DNA of 53,866 nt, taken from assembly GCA_016779945.1 (NCBI GenBank), contig JADHMR010000006.1, positions 1 through 53,866 of the forward strand, read 5' to 3'. Both the position numbers and the translations under genes were made by a program. A model generated the notes under the pieces. The model saw only the letters and a list, made by a program, of their open reading frames with translations, ran no database searches and had not been told where the DNA came from. Shown piece after piece: positions 18,096 to 26,620 of this stretch (position 1 is the first letter of the stretch; each line of letters starts with the position of its first letter). This DNA is from Bacteroidia bacterium (GTDB lineage Bacteria; Bacteroidota; Bacteroidia; NS11-12g; UBA9320).

Positions 18096-18518
18096 ATGAA
18101 CAAATTTAATGTACGCGTTTATGGTATTTGGATTAAAAATGAGAAAATATTGCTCAGTCATGAAAATATTGACGGCTTTGAGATGATAAAATTCCCTGGT
18201 GGAGGTTTAGAATATGGCGAAGGAGCTTTGGATTGTCTAAAACGAGAATTTAAAGAAGAATTGGATGTGGAAATTAGCTACTCAAAATTAATTCACGTCT
18301 CAGAAAAATATATTCAAAGTGCATTTAAAGAGAATGAGCAAGTTATTGCGATTCATTATCTTGTAGATTCAGCGGGAAAAATTAAAAATTATAAAATAAT
18401 TCAAGAAACTGCTGTCGGAAAAACGAATCAACATCATTTTAAGTGGTATAAACTTTTGCCATCAATAATAGATAGCTTAACATTTGAAATGGACAAAGAA
18501 GCTTTTAGGAAACTTTAA
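18096..18518 (+). CDS. NUDIX hydrolase
   Basis: A 140-residue protein with a complete Nudix box from about residue 37 (GGLEYGEGALDCLKREFKEELDV): G-x5-E-x7-RE-x2-EE, with Asp in place of the late glycine. The metal-binding REFKEE is intact, so it should hydrolyse a nucleoside diphosphate linked to another group, but the substrate cannot be read from the sequence. The gene is divergent from dihydroorotase with only six bases between start codons, so each promoter must lie inside the other gene or upstream of it. Its TAA overlaps the stop codon of the convergent type B protein gene (TTAA). Confidence 0.88.
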   Translation: MNKFNVRVYGIWIKNEKILLSHENIDGFEMIKFPGGGLEYGEGALDCLKREFKEELDVEISYSKLIHVSEKYIQSAFKENEQVIAIHYLVDSAGKIKNYKIIQETAVGKTNQHHFKWYKLLPSIIDSLTFEMDKEAFRKL

Positions 18519-21070
18519 TAAATTGGCTGTACAGTACCCTTAGCATTTCGGGTATTGCCATCGCAACCTCTGTAATTTACATAATAGAAAAAGGTTTCAT
18601 TGGGCACTTTTTTACCTTGGAAGGTTCCGTCCCAATTGTCGGTTTCTGATGTTCTTGAGTCAAACATTTTTTCGCCCCATCGGGAAAATATCATTATGTA
18701 ATATGCCGGTTGAGCAACATCCATTTGATAAGGGAACAACTCGTTGAGGTTATCGCCATTTGGTGTAAATGCGTTTGGAAAATACATTTCATTCGGAAGT
18801 GCGTTTTCATCTACCGTGATATATAGGCTATCAGACCCAAAGCACCCAAAGTTGTCTGTTACGGTTACTTCATAGAGCCCTTCCAAAATTGTTGTAATGG
18901 CAGAACTCGAATTACCGTCGTTCCATAAATATTCAACAAATCCAGTTGGAGCAGATATAGTTGTCGGAGAATTAATGCATATTGTTGTGTCATTGCCCAA
19001 ATCGAAAGTTGGCGAGATAGAAACACTAATTAAAACAGAATCTTCTTTAAAACAGCCATCTATGTTTTCAACAAGAACTGTGTATTTTCCTGGGGTATTT
19101 ACATCAATTTCTTGTGAGGTCTCACCATTACTCCATGTGTATTTTATACCATCAGGTCCAGCGTCTAATGATGTGGCTACAAAATCACAAAAATGTTGAT
19201 TGTCTCCCAATTCAAGATTGACAACTGAATTACCGACAATAAAAGTATCCGTATTTACGCAATGCCTTTGTGTTAATTGTATCCATCGATTGCCAGGACT
19301 GGTGTATGTTACAGTAGGCGTGGTATTGCCATTGTCCCATAAATACTCAGCTTCTTCAATGCCGGATAAGTCGACAAGATGATTAAATTCATCACAGTAG
19401 AAAACATCTTCAACTTTTGGATGAGTTGCTTGCCACACCCTTACGGTATCTTTTATGACACAATTTAGATTCATGGCAGTTACAATATAGTCTCCAATTG
19501 AATTAACATTCAGTGTTTTTGAAAAAGTTGGAGGATTAGTATTCCAAGAGTAACTCAATCCAGTTACACCAGCATCTAAGAGAATGTCAATGAGTGTGTC
19601 GCACTCTAGGGTATCTTTTGGTAAACTAAGTTTCGGAACTTTATCATATCTCAATTTAATGGTGTCTTTGTATACACATTTTCCATAAGAAACTGTAGGA
19701 ATATATGTGCCAGTATCACTAACATTTATTCGACTGCCTTTTGCTCCCGAATTCCAATCTACGGAAATTGCATCTGGGGCTTTCGTATCAAGCAGTATTG
19801 TAAAATCATCACAAAATACACGATCTGGGCCCAAATTAATAGCCCTAGTAGAGCGAATCCGTACACCATATTTATAAGTATCGTTACATATAGAGGATGT
19901 AATGGTTAGGTTCACCGTGTAGTCTCCATTTCCTGGGTAGACGTATTCAACCTTTTCATTAAGATCGAAGGTAGTTAGTGTGTCATTATTTGTTGTTGGA
20001 TCTCCAAAATCCCAAAAGAATTTCACTTTTGGTGTTTTTGATTTATTCCAGTTGCTTATGTTATTAAAGCTAGCGGTATCTCCACATTCAAATGCATATG
20101 ATCCTCCTACAGCAGTTCCTCCAGTTATGTTAAAGTTTGCGATAACATCAAATTGACAATCAATGACTGTAAATTGGTAATCACTCAATGTAGCCCCTAA
20201 TAAAACACCATTTCTATATTCAAGTACTCTAACGCCAACTGCATAAGTACCCTTGGCTGTTGGCGTAAGGGTATATTCTCCTGTTTTCCTATTGATAAAA
20301 CTAGACGGATTACCAGTTACTTGATTATTAGATGAAAAAGAAGGGTTCCATGATAATAAAGCATATGGCGGAGGACTGGGATTGTCTGGTTTTGGTTCTG
20401 TTGGTGATCCACCCAAATATGGCGTGTAAAATTCATAAACTAACGAGTCCCCATCAGGATCTTCAGCACTGTAGTCTAATGTCAAAGGAGCGTTTATACA
20501 AACGTACGTGGGAGGTACATTCTTGAATCTCGGACTAGAATTGTTTGTATTTTTTGGTGGGATATAACTCCAATACGTTGATCCAGCATTACCTGCATCG
20601 TTCACATTGTCAGTTATTGCATTTCTACAGCATAATTGGTGAGACAGAATAAGACCATTTGTTCCAGGATCTAAAAATACAGTTCTTTTGTAGGTATATT
20701 GAACCACACAAACTCCAGATGGTTCTTTCACACATTCGTAGTTTACAGAGTTAACTTCTTTTCTTACACCGTTGGTAAGTTGGATAGTTTGTTTGCGGGT
20801 ATTAGTAATAGCGTCAAAAACTCCAATATTGGCAAGATTACCGTCTCGATCAATAGTTCCAGGATTTGCATTCTGACAATCAAAATAAATCTTAAATACA
20901 ATTTCATATCGCACACTTCCAAGTTGATTAATAACTCGGTTGTAGTATAATTCTCCTCCAACTACATGTGAAGCGTCAGCCGAAAAAGCTCTCATAAAAA
21001 GTATAAAAAAGAAAGATAAAGCAAATGCTTTTGACTTTAGAATACGATATGTTATTGACAATTTTTTCAA
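18515..21070 (-). CDS. repeat-rich secreted protein with T9SS type B sorting domain
   Basis: An 851-residue protein. The only in-frame start that keeps the signal peptide (KKLSITYRILKSKAFALSFFFILFM, cleavage near SADA) is a TTG at 21070. The mature N-terminus opens SHVVGGELYY, a recurrent opening of Bacteroidota type B cargo. A PKD domain lies around residues 340-395 (FFWDFGDP). Four to five tandem Ig-like units of about 75 residues follow (about 410-750). Each contains a near 'LG.D...C' start, a 'Y.W..G' middle and a 'G.Y.V...N..GC' end. The type B CTD is at about 760-851 (FPNAFTPNGDN, IFSRWGEKMF, NWDGTFQG). Likely a surface adhesin. It is 22 bases behind the DUF5777 gene. Confidence 0.88.
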   Translation of the reverse strand: MKKLSITYRILKSKAFALSFFFILFMRAFSADASHVVGGELYYNRVINQLGSVRYEIVFKIYFDCQNANPGTIDRDGNLANIGVFDAITNTRKQTIQLTNGVRKEVNSVNYECVKEPSGVCVVQYTYKRTVFLDPGTNGLILSHQLCCRNAITDNVNDAGNAGSTYWSYIPPKNTNNSSPRFKNVPPTYVCINAPLTLDYSAEDPDGDSLVYEFYTPYLGGSPTEPKPDNPSPPPYALLSWNPSFSSNNQVTGNPSSFINRKTGEYTLTPTAKGTYAVGVRVLEYRNGVLLGATLSDYQFTVIDCQFDVIANFNITGGTAVGGSYAFECGDTASFNNISNWNKSKTPKVKFFWDFGDPTTNNDTLTTFDLNEKVEYVYPGNGDYTVNLTITSSICNDTYKYGVRIRSTRAINLGPDRVFCDDFTILLDTKAPDAISVDWNSGAKGSRINVSDTGTYIPTVSYGKCVYKDTIKLRYDKVPKLSLPKDTLECDTLIDILLDAGVTGLSYSWNTNPPTFSKTLNVNSIGDYIVTAMNLNCVIKDTVRVWQATHPKVEDVFYCDEFNHLVDLSGIEEAEYLWDNGNTTPTVTYTSPGNRWIQLTQRHCVNTDTFIVGNSVVNLELGDNQHFCDFVATSLDAGPDGIKYTWSNGETSQEIDVNTPGKYTVLVENIDGCFKEDSVLISVSISPTFDLGNDTTICINSPTTISAPTGFVEYLWNDGNSSSAITTILEGLYEVTVTDNFGCFGSDSLYITVDENALPNEMYFPNAFTPNGDNLNELFPYQMDVAQPAYYIMIFSRWGEKMFDSRTSETDNWDGTFQGKKVPNETFFYYVNYRGCDGNTRNAKGTVQPIY

Positions 21071-21092
21071 TGCTTAAGTTCTACAGAATAGA

Positions 21093-21980
21093 TTAAAAAT
21101 CAAATATTCTTGCTATGTTAAAACCGAATCGAACGTCTCCGTCGACCCATCTCCCTTTGGTGTCAGTTATAAATCCTTTTTCAAAGGGGGAGTATGCGTT
21201 GGTAAAGAAAAGCTGGAAAACATGTCCTCCAGTTTCAATATCAAACCCCAAAGATAAAGCATTTACACTGTTTTCGTCAAGTTGGTCAGGGAGAACATAA
21301 TAGTATTCCAAATTAATGGATACTCGAGATACTAGTTTTTGTCTAGCTCCTACCCCAATAGAAATAATATCATTAGTTAGACTGCTGTTTTCTACAAGGT
21401 TAAGGTGGGTGAGGGTTGGAGTTATCTGAGCACTAAAGTTTTTAGAAAACTTTCTAGCTAGCAATAATTGATGCGTGTAGTGTAATCGACTAGTAAATAA
21501 GTTCTCTTTTTCGGGGTTTGTCCATTTCAGTGAGTTGATTCCCATATGACTCATAATAACCCCAGTAATTGGGCTTGGTTTTTGCCCTTTACTTTGTTTA
21601 AGAAACTTATATTTTATAAAACCATCATATGTTTTCTCGACGGTACTTCTTCCTAAACCAATATTTAGATTATCAGTTATACCAAAATCTCCTCCCATTC
21701 TCATTGAGGCTTGATCGAGTCCAAACAAATCATAGAAACCGTTACCTACAATGCCAAAACGATGAGATATTTTAAAATCAAATTCGTTTTTTGCTACTGT
21801 TTCAATACTGTGTCCGTTGACTATTCGGTTGGTTTTAAATGTTGCTATGGTATATATTTTTTCTTGGGGTTCATTATCGTCAATTAAATTTAAATCTTGA
21901 GAAAATGCGGTTCCATAGATGGTAGCTAAGACTACGATTAATTTTAATCTTAAAACCAGTATGTGTTTGAAAATTCGCAA
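21093..21980 (-). CDS. DUF5777 family beta-barrel protein
   Basis: A 295-residue protein with a signal peptide (ending near AFSQ) and alternating strands typical of an outer-membrane barrel. The family signature regions are visible: FKTNRIVNGHSIETVAK, the DFKISHRFG segment, YDLFGLDQA and a terminal DGDVRFGFNIARIFDF. No ATG exists at the front; the TTG at 21980 lies 13 bases after the YceI stop and is the best start. DUF5777 proteins commonly sit beside YceI and haem c proteins in Bacteroidota, exactly as here, but the transported or bound molecule is unknown. Confidence 0.82.
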   Translation of the reverse strand: MRIFKHILVLRLKLIVVLATIYGTAFSQDLNLIDDNEPQEKIYTIATFKTNRIVNGHSIETVAKNEFDFKISHRFGIVGNGFYDLFGLDQASMRMGGDFGITDNLNIGLGRSTVEKTYDGFIKYKFLKQSKGQKPSPITGVIMSHMGINSLKWTNPEKENLFTSRLHYTHQLLLARKFSKNFSAQITPTLTHLNLVENSSLTNDIISIGVGARQKLVSRVSINLEYYYVLPDQLDENSVNALSLGFDIETGGHVFQLFFTNAYSPFEKGFITDTKGRWVDGDVRFGFNIARIFDF

Positions 21981-21993
21981 ACTTTATTAATGA

Positions 21994-22551
21994 TTAATGT
22001 TTGTGCGTGTAATCAGAATCAACCGTAATTTCAATACTTTCTGAAATTTTTGGTGCTATCATTTTTGGTATTTTCACATTATAATCATAAGGATTAACAT
22101 TAAATGTTGCTTTCGCATTTACAACTCCACCTGAAACTACAAATGTTGCTGTTGTAGAAACCTCTTTACTTACATCTTTAATTGTGAGCTTGCCTTTAAC
22201 TTCAGAAGTGTATGTCCCGTCTTTGTTAAAATCAATTGCTGAAACGGATGCAATAAAACCATCAAATGTAGCCTTAGGAAAAGTTGTACTCTCCATGTAA
22301 CTTTCATTGAAATGTTCTTGCATTAATGCTTTTTTGAATTCAAAATCTTTGATTAGGCAACTAAACTGGAGTTGACCAGATTCGGATGAGAAAGCAGTTT
22401 TTACTTTGTGGTTTAATGCGCGAATATCCTCAACAGGGGTGTGGCTGTAAAAGCTTATATTCCCGGTGTTAGTTTTATAAATCCCACCGCTATGGTTAAT
22501 GAATGCAAATAGACTTAATAGTGCTGTAAATACAAATATTGTTTTTTTCAT
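21994..22551 (-). CDS. YceI family periplasmic protein
   Basis: A 185-residue protein with a signal peptide (MKKTIFVFTALLSLFAFINHS) and a YceI lipocalin-like barrel. Recognisable parts are NISFYSHTPVEDIRA, the central MESTTFPKATFDGFI and the late SKEVSTTATFVVSGG. YceI proteins bind long isoprenoids such as polyprenyl chains or quinones in the periplasm. Genes on both sides run in the same direction with gaps of about 10 bases, so it is part of the haem c - OB-fold - YceI - DUF5777 run. A quinone-related periplasmic role is an inference. Confidence 0.88.
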   Translation of the reverse strand: MKKTIFVFTALLSLFAFINHSGGIYKTNTGNISFYSHTPVEDIRALNHKVKTAFSSESGQLQFSCLIKDFEFKKALMQEHFNESYMESTTFPKATFDGFIASVSAIDFNKDGTYTSEVKGKLTIKDVSKEVSTTATFVVSGGVVNAKATFNVNPYDYNVKIPKMIAPKISESIEITVDSDYTHKH

Positions 22552-22560
22552 GGTTATATT

Positions 22561-23007
22561 TTATTCAATAATTATGCTAGATGATAGTGTTACGTCTTTG
22601 TCTTCTATAAGTGTGAGTTCGTCATCGCCATTGATTCCTTTACATATTCCTTTAACTTTTATAATAGATGAGTCTTTTAGCTGTTCTAAATTTTGAAGTT
22701 GACTGGGTTTAAAACCACAACGTATAAATCCACTCTCATTATCTGTTTTTAATATCATTTGAGGCTCTAGTTCGTTTGAAAAATCTTTGGCAAAGAGCGT
22801 ACCTGTGACCACAATGATTTGCTCAGAAAATTGATTCATGGCTGAGTCTTCATTTTTGTCAAATTTGTCAAATAATTGTTCAGCACTAATAATTTCTTTA
22901 GCATTAGATTGTTCAACATTAGTGTGCGGTTTATTATACATTCTATTCGCAAATAAAAGAACACCTAGAACTATAAAACTTATTGATAGAAATGCTATTT
23001 TTTTCAT
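22561..23007 (-). CDS. membrane-anchored OB-fold protein (tRNA_anti-like)
   Basis: A 148-residue protein with an uncleaved or cleaved N-terminal hydrophobic segment (residues 3-21). It is followed by an OB-fold-type domain: SAEQLFDKFDKNEDSAMNQF, then IIVVTGTL, IRCGFKP, IIKVKGICKG and ELTLIEDKDV. This is the pattern of the tRNA_anti-like family of exported OB-fold proteins in Bacteroidota, for which nucleic-acid binding has not been shown. Its position between a haem c lipoprotein and YceI suggests a periplasmic accessory protein rather than anything to do with RNA. Confidence 0.65.
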   Translation of the reverse strand: MKKIAFLSISFIVLGVLLFANRMYNKPHTNVEQSNAKEIISAEQLFDKFDKNEDSAMNQFSEQIIVVTGTLFAKDFSNELEPQMILKTDNESGFIRCGFKPSQLQNLEQLKDSSIIKVKGICKGINGDDELTLIEDKDVTLSSSIIIE

Positions 23008-23014
23008 GGTTTAA

Positions 23015-23392
23015 TTAATTATTTCGTGCTCCATCTGATATCCAAGATTCAATTTTTTTGATATCGCATGAATCCATTTTAGCTTGAAATTTTGGCATTG
23101 GAGAGGCCCCATTATGATTGATGCTCTTGACTAGAATCGTGTTATCAATCCAAATTTTTGTTTGTTCGTAGCCTTCCAAATTAACAGCACCTTGAGGATT
23201 TACTGTATTATGACAACCAATGCAACCATAATTTTGGAGGATAGGAGTAATGTCATTGCCGTATGACATATCATAACTTTTACAATCATCATAGGGATAT
23301 AAATCATTTTCGTTGTCATATTTACAACTGAATAACATAAAACTAATTGTAATAAAAATTAGTTTGGTGAAATACATTTTGAAGTTTGACAT
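23015..23392 (-). CDS. c-type cytochrome lipoprotein
   Basis: A 125-residue protein counted from the ATG at 23392; a GTG at 23419 and an ATG at 23377 are alternatives, the latter giving an equally good lipoprotein signal (MYFTKLIFITISFMLFSC). A single haem-attachment motif CIGCH follows about 40 residues after the lipobox, and an SPMPKF segment supplies the likely distal methionine ligand near the C-terminus. The length and motif order fit the small haem c domain found in many Bacteroidota secreted proteins. It should be an electron carrier anchored in a membrane on the periplasmic side. It heads the OB-fold, YceI and DUF5777 genes, eight bases before the next gene. Confidence 0.82.
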   Translation of the reverse strand: MSNFKMYFTKLIFITISFMLFSCKYDNENDLYPYDDCKSYDMSYGNDITPILQNYGCIGCHNTVNPQGAVNLEGYEQTKIWIDNTILVKSINHNGASPMPKFQAKMDSCDIKKIESWISDGARNN

Positions 23393-23436
23393 TGATAATT
23401 GATTAACTATTAAACGCACAAAAACTAGGGATAGTT

Positions 23437-24975
23437 TTAAAGAGGTATGTTACCATGTTTTTTTCGAGGTATAGAATCTACCTTATTTTCTAGCATGGCA
23501 AATGCTTTGATAAGTTTTAGTCGAGTTTGTTCTGGATGAATTACCTCATCAATAAAACCTCGTTCAGCAGCTCGATATGGATTGGCAAATATGTCGGCAT
23601 ATTCTTTCTCTTTATTTGCAAGGGCAACTTTGGGGTCTTTAGCAGATTTTATTTCGTTTTTAAAGATAATTTCTGCTGCTCCTTTTGCACCCATCACTGC
23701 GATTTCTGCACTGGGCCACGCAAAATTCATATCAGCACCTATGTGTTTGCTATTCATTACGTCATACGCCCCACCATAGGCTTTGCGTGTGATGACAGTA
23801 ATTCTGGGGACAGTAGCCTCACTAAATGCGTACAATAATTTTGCACCATTTGTGATAATTGCGTTCCACTCTTGGTCAGTGCCCGGTAAAAATCCAGGAA
23901 CATCCTCCAAAACAAGTAGCGGTATATTAAAACAGTCGCAAAATCGAACAAAACGAGCAGCTTTTTGTGATGATTGTACATCTAATACGCCTGCTAAATA
24001 TGCTGGTTGATTTGCAACAACTCCAATACTTTTACCAGCTAATCTAGCAAATCCAACAACAATGTTGGGAGCAAAATCTTTATGTATTTCAAAGAACGAT
24101 TCGTGATCGATGATGCCATGAATAACTTCTTTTATGTCGTAGGGTTGATTTGGATTTTCAGGGACAATAGTGTTAAGATTATTTCTTATTTCATCCTTGA
24201 TTGTATATGGTATTACAGGGGCAGAATCTTCGCAATTTTGTGGAATGTACGATAGTAGTTTTTTAATATCTTCGATAGCCTGCAAGTCGTTGTTTGATAT
24301 GAGATGTGCTACTCCGCTTTTTTCTGAATGAACCGATGCTCCTCCTAAGTCTTCTGCAGAAACCTCTTCGTTTGTTACAGTTTTCACAACATTAGGCCCG
24401 GTTACGAACATATAGCTGGTATCTTCCACCATCAGAATAAAATCTGTAATTGCAGGAGAATATACCGCTCCTCCAGCACATGGTCCCATTACTAGACTCA
24501 ATTGAGGAATTACTCCACTTGCACGAGTATTCCGATAAAAGATGTCAGCATACCCACCTAGAGAAACCACACCCTCTTGAATTCGTGCACCTCCGCTGTC
24601 ATTTAATCCAATTACGGGAGCTCCGTTCTTCATAGCCATATCCATAACTTTACAAATTTTTTCAGCATGGGTTTCTGATAATGATCCTCCAAAAACTGTA
24701 AAATCTTGTGAAAATACATAAACCAATCTCCCATGAATAGTTCCGTAGCCAGTAACAACTCCGTCTCCAGGAAAGTGGGTTTTTTCCATACCAAAATCAG
24801 TACTTCGATGCTTTATAAGTGCACCAATTTCCTCAAATGAGTTTTTGTCGAGCAGTAAGTCCAGTCGTTCTCGTGCGGTAAGTTTATTTTTTGCATGTTG
24901 AGCATCAATTCTTTTTTGACCCCCACCCATCTTGGCTGCAGTCAGTTTTTGGTTTAAGATGTCACTTTTATTCAT
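23437..24975 (-). CDS. acyl-CoA carboxylase carboxyltransferase (beta) subunit
   Basis: A 512-residue carboxyltransferase of the propionyl/methylmalonyl/acetyl-CoA carboxylase group. Two crotonase-like halves are visible: the first with [33 protein letters not shown] and [13 protein letters not shown], the second with [30 protein letters not shown] and [10 protein letters not shown]. The ATG at 24975 is chosen because it is one base from the yebC stop and matches the family N-terminus; the frame runs five codons further into yebC. The biotin carboxylase and carrier subunits are not in the window, so the acyl-CoA substrate cannot be settled, though propionyl-CoA is the common one for this type. 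Confidence 0.9.
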   Translation of the reverse strand: MNKSDILNQKLTAAKMGGGQKRIDAQHAKNKLTARERLDLLLDKNSFEEIGALIKHRSTDFGMEKTHFPGDGVVTGYGTIHGRLVYVFSQDFTVFGGSLSETHAEKICKVMDMAMKNGAPVIGLNDSGGARIQEGVVSLGGYADIFYRNTRASGVIPQLSLVMGPCAGGAVYSPAITDFILMVEDTSYMFVTGPNVVKTVTNEEVSAEDLGGASVHSEKSGVAHLISNNDLQAIEDIKKLLSYIPQNCEDSAPVIPYTIKDEIRNNLNTIVPENPNQPYDIKEVIHGIIDHESFFEIHKDFAPNIVVGFARLAGKSIGVVANQPAYLAGVLDVQSSQKAARFVRFCDCFNIPLLVLEDVPGFLPGTDQEWNAIITNGAKLLYAFSEATVPRITVITRKAYGGAYDVMNSKHIGADMNFAWPSAEIAVMGAKGAAEIIFKNEIKSAKDPKVALANKEKEYADIFANPYRAAERGFIDEVIHPEQTRLKLIKAFAMLENKVDSIPRKKHGNIPL

Positions 24976-24976
24976 G

Positions 24977-25735
24977 TTAGTTGTCTTCAAGTTTGGCTAT
25001 TAATTCTTCGGTTAGTTCTAGATTATGAAATACAGATTGAATATCATCATCTTCTTCAAACTTATCTATAATTTTTAAAACCTCCTCTGCATCGGTGAGT
25101 TCAAGTTTTTTTGTATTCAACGGAATTTGTTGAATCTCTGTAGATGTAGGTGTGATGTTCAGTTCTTGCAATTTGGATTGCATATCCCCATATTGATCAA
25201 AGGATGTGAAAACAGTTAGGTTTTCATCATCCAGTTCGACTTCTTCAGCTCCGCCATCTATTAATTCAAGTTCTAATTCATCAATGTCCCAATCAGAAAT
25301 GGATTCGTTGGGGATTGTAAAAACTCCTTTGGTTTCAAAAACATAGCTTAAAGATCCGTTAGTTCCCAACGAGCCGTTATTTTTGGTAAATATTGATCGG
25401 ACATTGGCAACGGTCCTATTAATATTATCTGAGGTTGCATGAAGATAGATAGCAATTCCATGTGGTCCGTAACCCTCATAAGTGTATGATTGTAGGTTTG
25501 CGGCTTCGGCTCCTGAGCCTTTTTTGATAGCACGTTCTATCGTATCTTTTGGGAGGTTAGCACCTTTTCCATTTTGAACAGCTAGTCTAAGACTTGGGTT
25601 GCTATCCAAGTCGGGTCCGCCGTCTCTTGCTGCGATGGTAATTTCCTTGATAATCCGAGTCCAAATTTTTGCTCGTTTTTTATCTTGTGCTGCTTTTCGA
25701 TGTTTAATATTAGCCCATTTGCTATGTCCTGCCAT
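24977..25735 (-). CDS. YebC/PmpR family protein
   Basis: A 252-residue cytosolic protein with the unmistakable YebC N-terminus ([20 protein letters not shown]). It also has the central [19 protein letters not shown] and [16 protein letters not shown] segments. The family was long annotated as DNA-binding transcriptional regulators; more recent work links members to translation at difficult proline-containing sequences. Length is typical. A good TAnnTTTG element stands 22 bases upstream, right after the terminator of the preceding gene, so yebC probably begins the long minus-strand run that includes the carboxylase subunit. Confidence 0.93.
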   Translation of the reverse strand: MAGHSKWANIKHRKAAQDKKRAKIWTRIIKEITIAARDGGPDLDSNPSLRLAVQNGKGANLPKDTIERAIKKGSGAEAANLQSYTYEGYGPHGIAIYLHATSDNINRTVANVRSIFTKNNGSLGTNGSLSYVFETKGVFTIPNESISDWDIDELELELIDGGAEEVELDDENLTVFTSFDQYGDMQSKLQELNITPTSTEIQQIPLNTKKLELTDAEEVLKIIDKFEEDDDIQSVFHNLELTEELIAKLEDN

Positions 25736-25757
25736 AGTTTAATTTTTCGTGTTTAGG

Positions 25758-25765
25758 CAAACTTA
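25758..25765 (-). promoter_or_regulatory. candidate -7 element, TAAGTTTG, for yebC
   Basis: On the minus strand this matches TAnnTTTG and lies 22 bases before the yebC ATG, immediately after the terminator at 25778-25806. The position between a terminator and a start codon makes it one of the better promoter candidates in the window, although no -33 TTG at the expected spacing is seen. Confidence 0.5.
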
Positions 25766-25777
25766 AATGAAACTCAC

Positions 25778-25806
25778 AAAAAAACCGCTCTCAATTGGAG
25801 CGGTTT
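25778..25806 (-). terminator. Rho-independent terminator after the type A T9SS gene
   Basis: A 9-bp perfect stem (AAACCGCTC/GAGCGGTTT, 25782-25806) with a 7-base loop is followed on the minus strand by a run of Ts (25784-25778). It stands 22 bases past the stop of the 250-residue type A sorting-domain protein and insulates yebC from it. Confidence 0.82.
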
Positions 25807-25828
25807 GGTTTCGTGTGGTTGAGTAATA

Positions 25829-26581
25829 CTAATGTGAGATAGTTACTTTGGATGTACTTACCTTGTTACCATTACTTACTTTTAGTATGTAAACTCCTTT
25901 ATTCAAATCCGCTACATCAAAAGTATATTGATTAGTTGTACTGAATTGATTTGTATTAGGAACTGCAACAACTTTACCAGTCAAATCGAATAACTCAATA
26001 TTGACAGCATTGCTCTCTGCAAATAATAAACGTACGTTTAATTGATCATTTGCAGGATTTGGGAATACTGCAACATTATCAGAATTATAGGCAACATCTT
26101 CTACAGATACGTTCCATCTCTGAGGATTCCACCAAGTTATGTCAACAAAAGTGGAGTTGTTACTTGAATCTGAGTCAACATACGGAGAGGTTCTATCAAA
26201 TATAAAGGATGATGCACCCAATCTAATATCTCGAGATTCGTATGGATACGAATTAAGAGATATATTTTCTTGTATTACATTATATGTACCCCCAGCTGGG
26301 ATATCTTGCGTTACGACTTGTAAGTAAAAACCGTTAGGTATTTGTGCGATAACCTGACTAAGCTTTAAGTCAATTAACAATAAATTATAGGCTATTGTAT
26401 CGCCAGCAAAAATTGTAGATGAACCTCGATTTTCACATTCTAAGTTCACTTTTATTGGAGTGCCCGAAGAAGTGTTAGATTCAAGTTCAGTTGGTTCTTT
26501 TATAGATTTGATCGCCCAATCTACTTGAGCAATAGTAAGGGTCGAAAAAGTAATAAGTAATAGGGTAAAAATTTTTTTCAT
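25829..26581 (-). CDS. secreted protein with T9SS type A sorting domain
   Basis: A 250-residue protein. It has a signal peptide (MKKIFTLLLITFSTLTIAQ) and one beta-rich domain of about 140 residues that resembles a CARDB/FxLD-type domain (VNLECENRGSSTIFAGDTI, DSDSSNNSTFVDI). The type A C-terminal sorting domain covers about residues 175-250 (VFPNPANDQLNV, IELFDLTGKVV, LNKGVYILKVSNG). Type A CTDs direct export across the outer membrane by the type IX system and attachment or release at the surface. The function of the short cargo domain is unknown. A strong terminator follows. Confidence 0.9.
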   Translation of the reverse strand: MKKIFTLLLITFSTLTIAQVDWAIKSIKEPTELESNTSSGTPIKVNLECENRGSSTIFAGDTIAYNLLLIDLKLSQVIAQIPNGFYLQVVTQDIPAGGTYNVIQENISLNSYPYESRDIRLGASSFIFDRTSPYVDSDSSNNSTFVDITWWNPQRWNVSVEDVAYNSDNVAVFPNPANDQLNVRLLFAESNAVNIELFDLTGKVVAVPNTNQFSTTNQYTFDVADLNKGVYILKVSNGNKVSTSKVTISH

Positions 26582-26620
26582 GGGCTTAAGATTTCAACAA
26601 ATTTAAAGGATATTTTTTTA

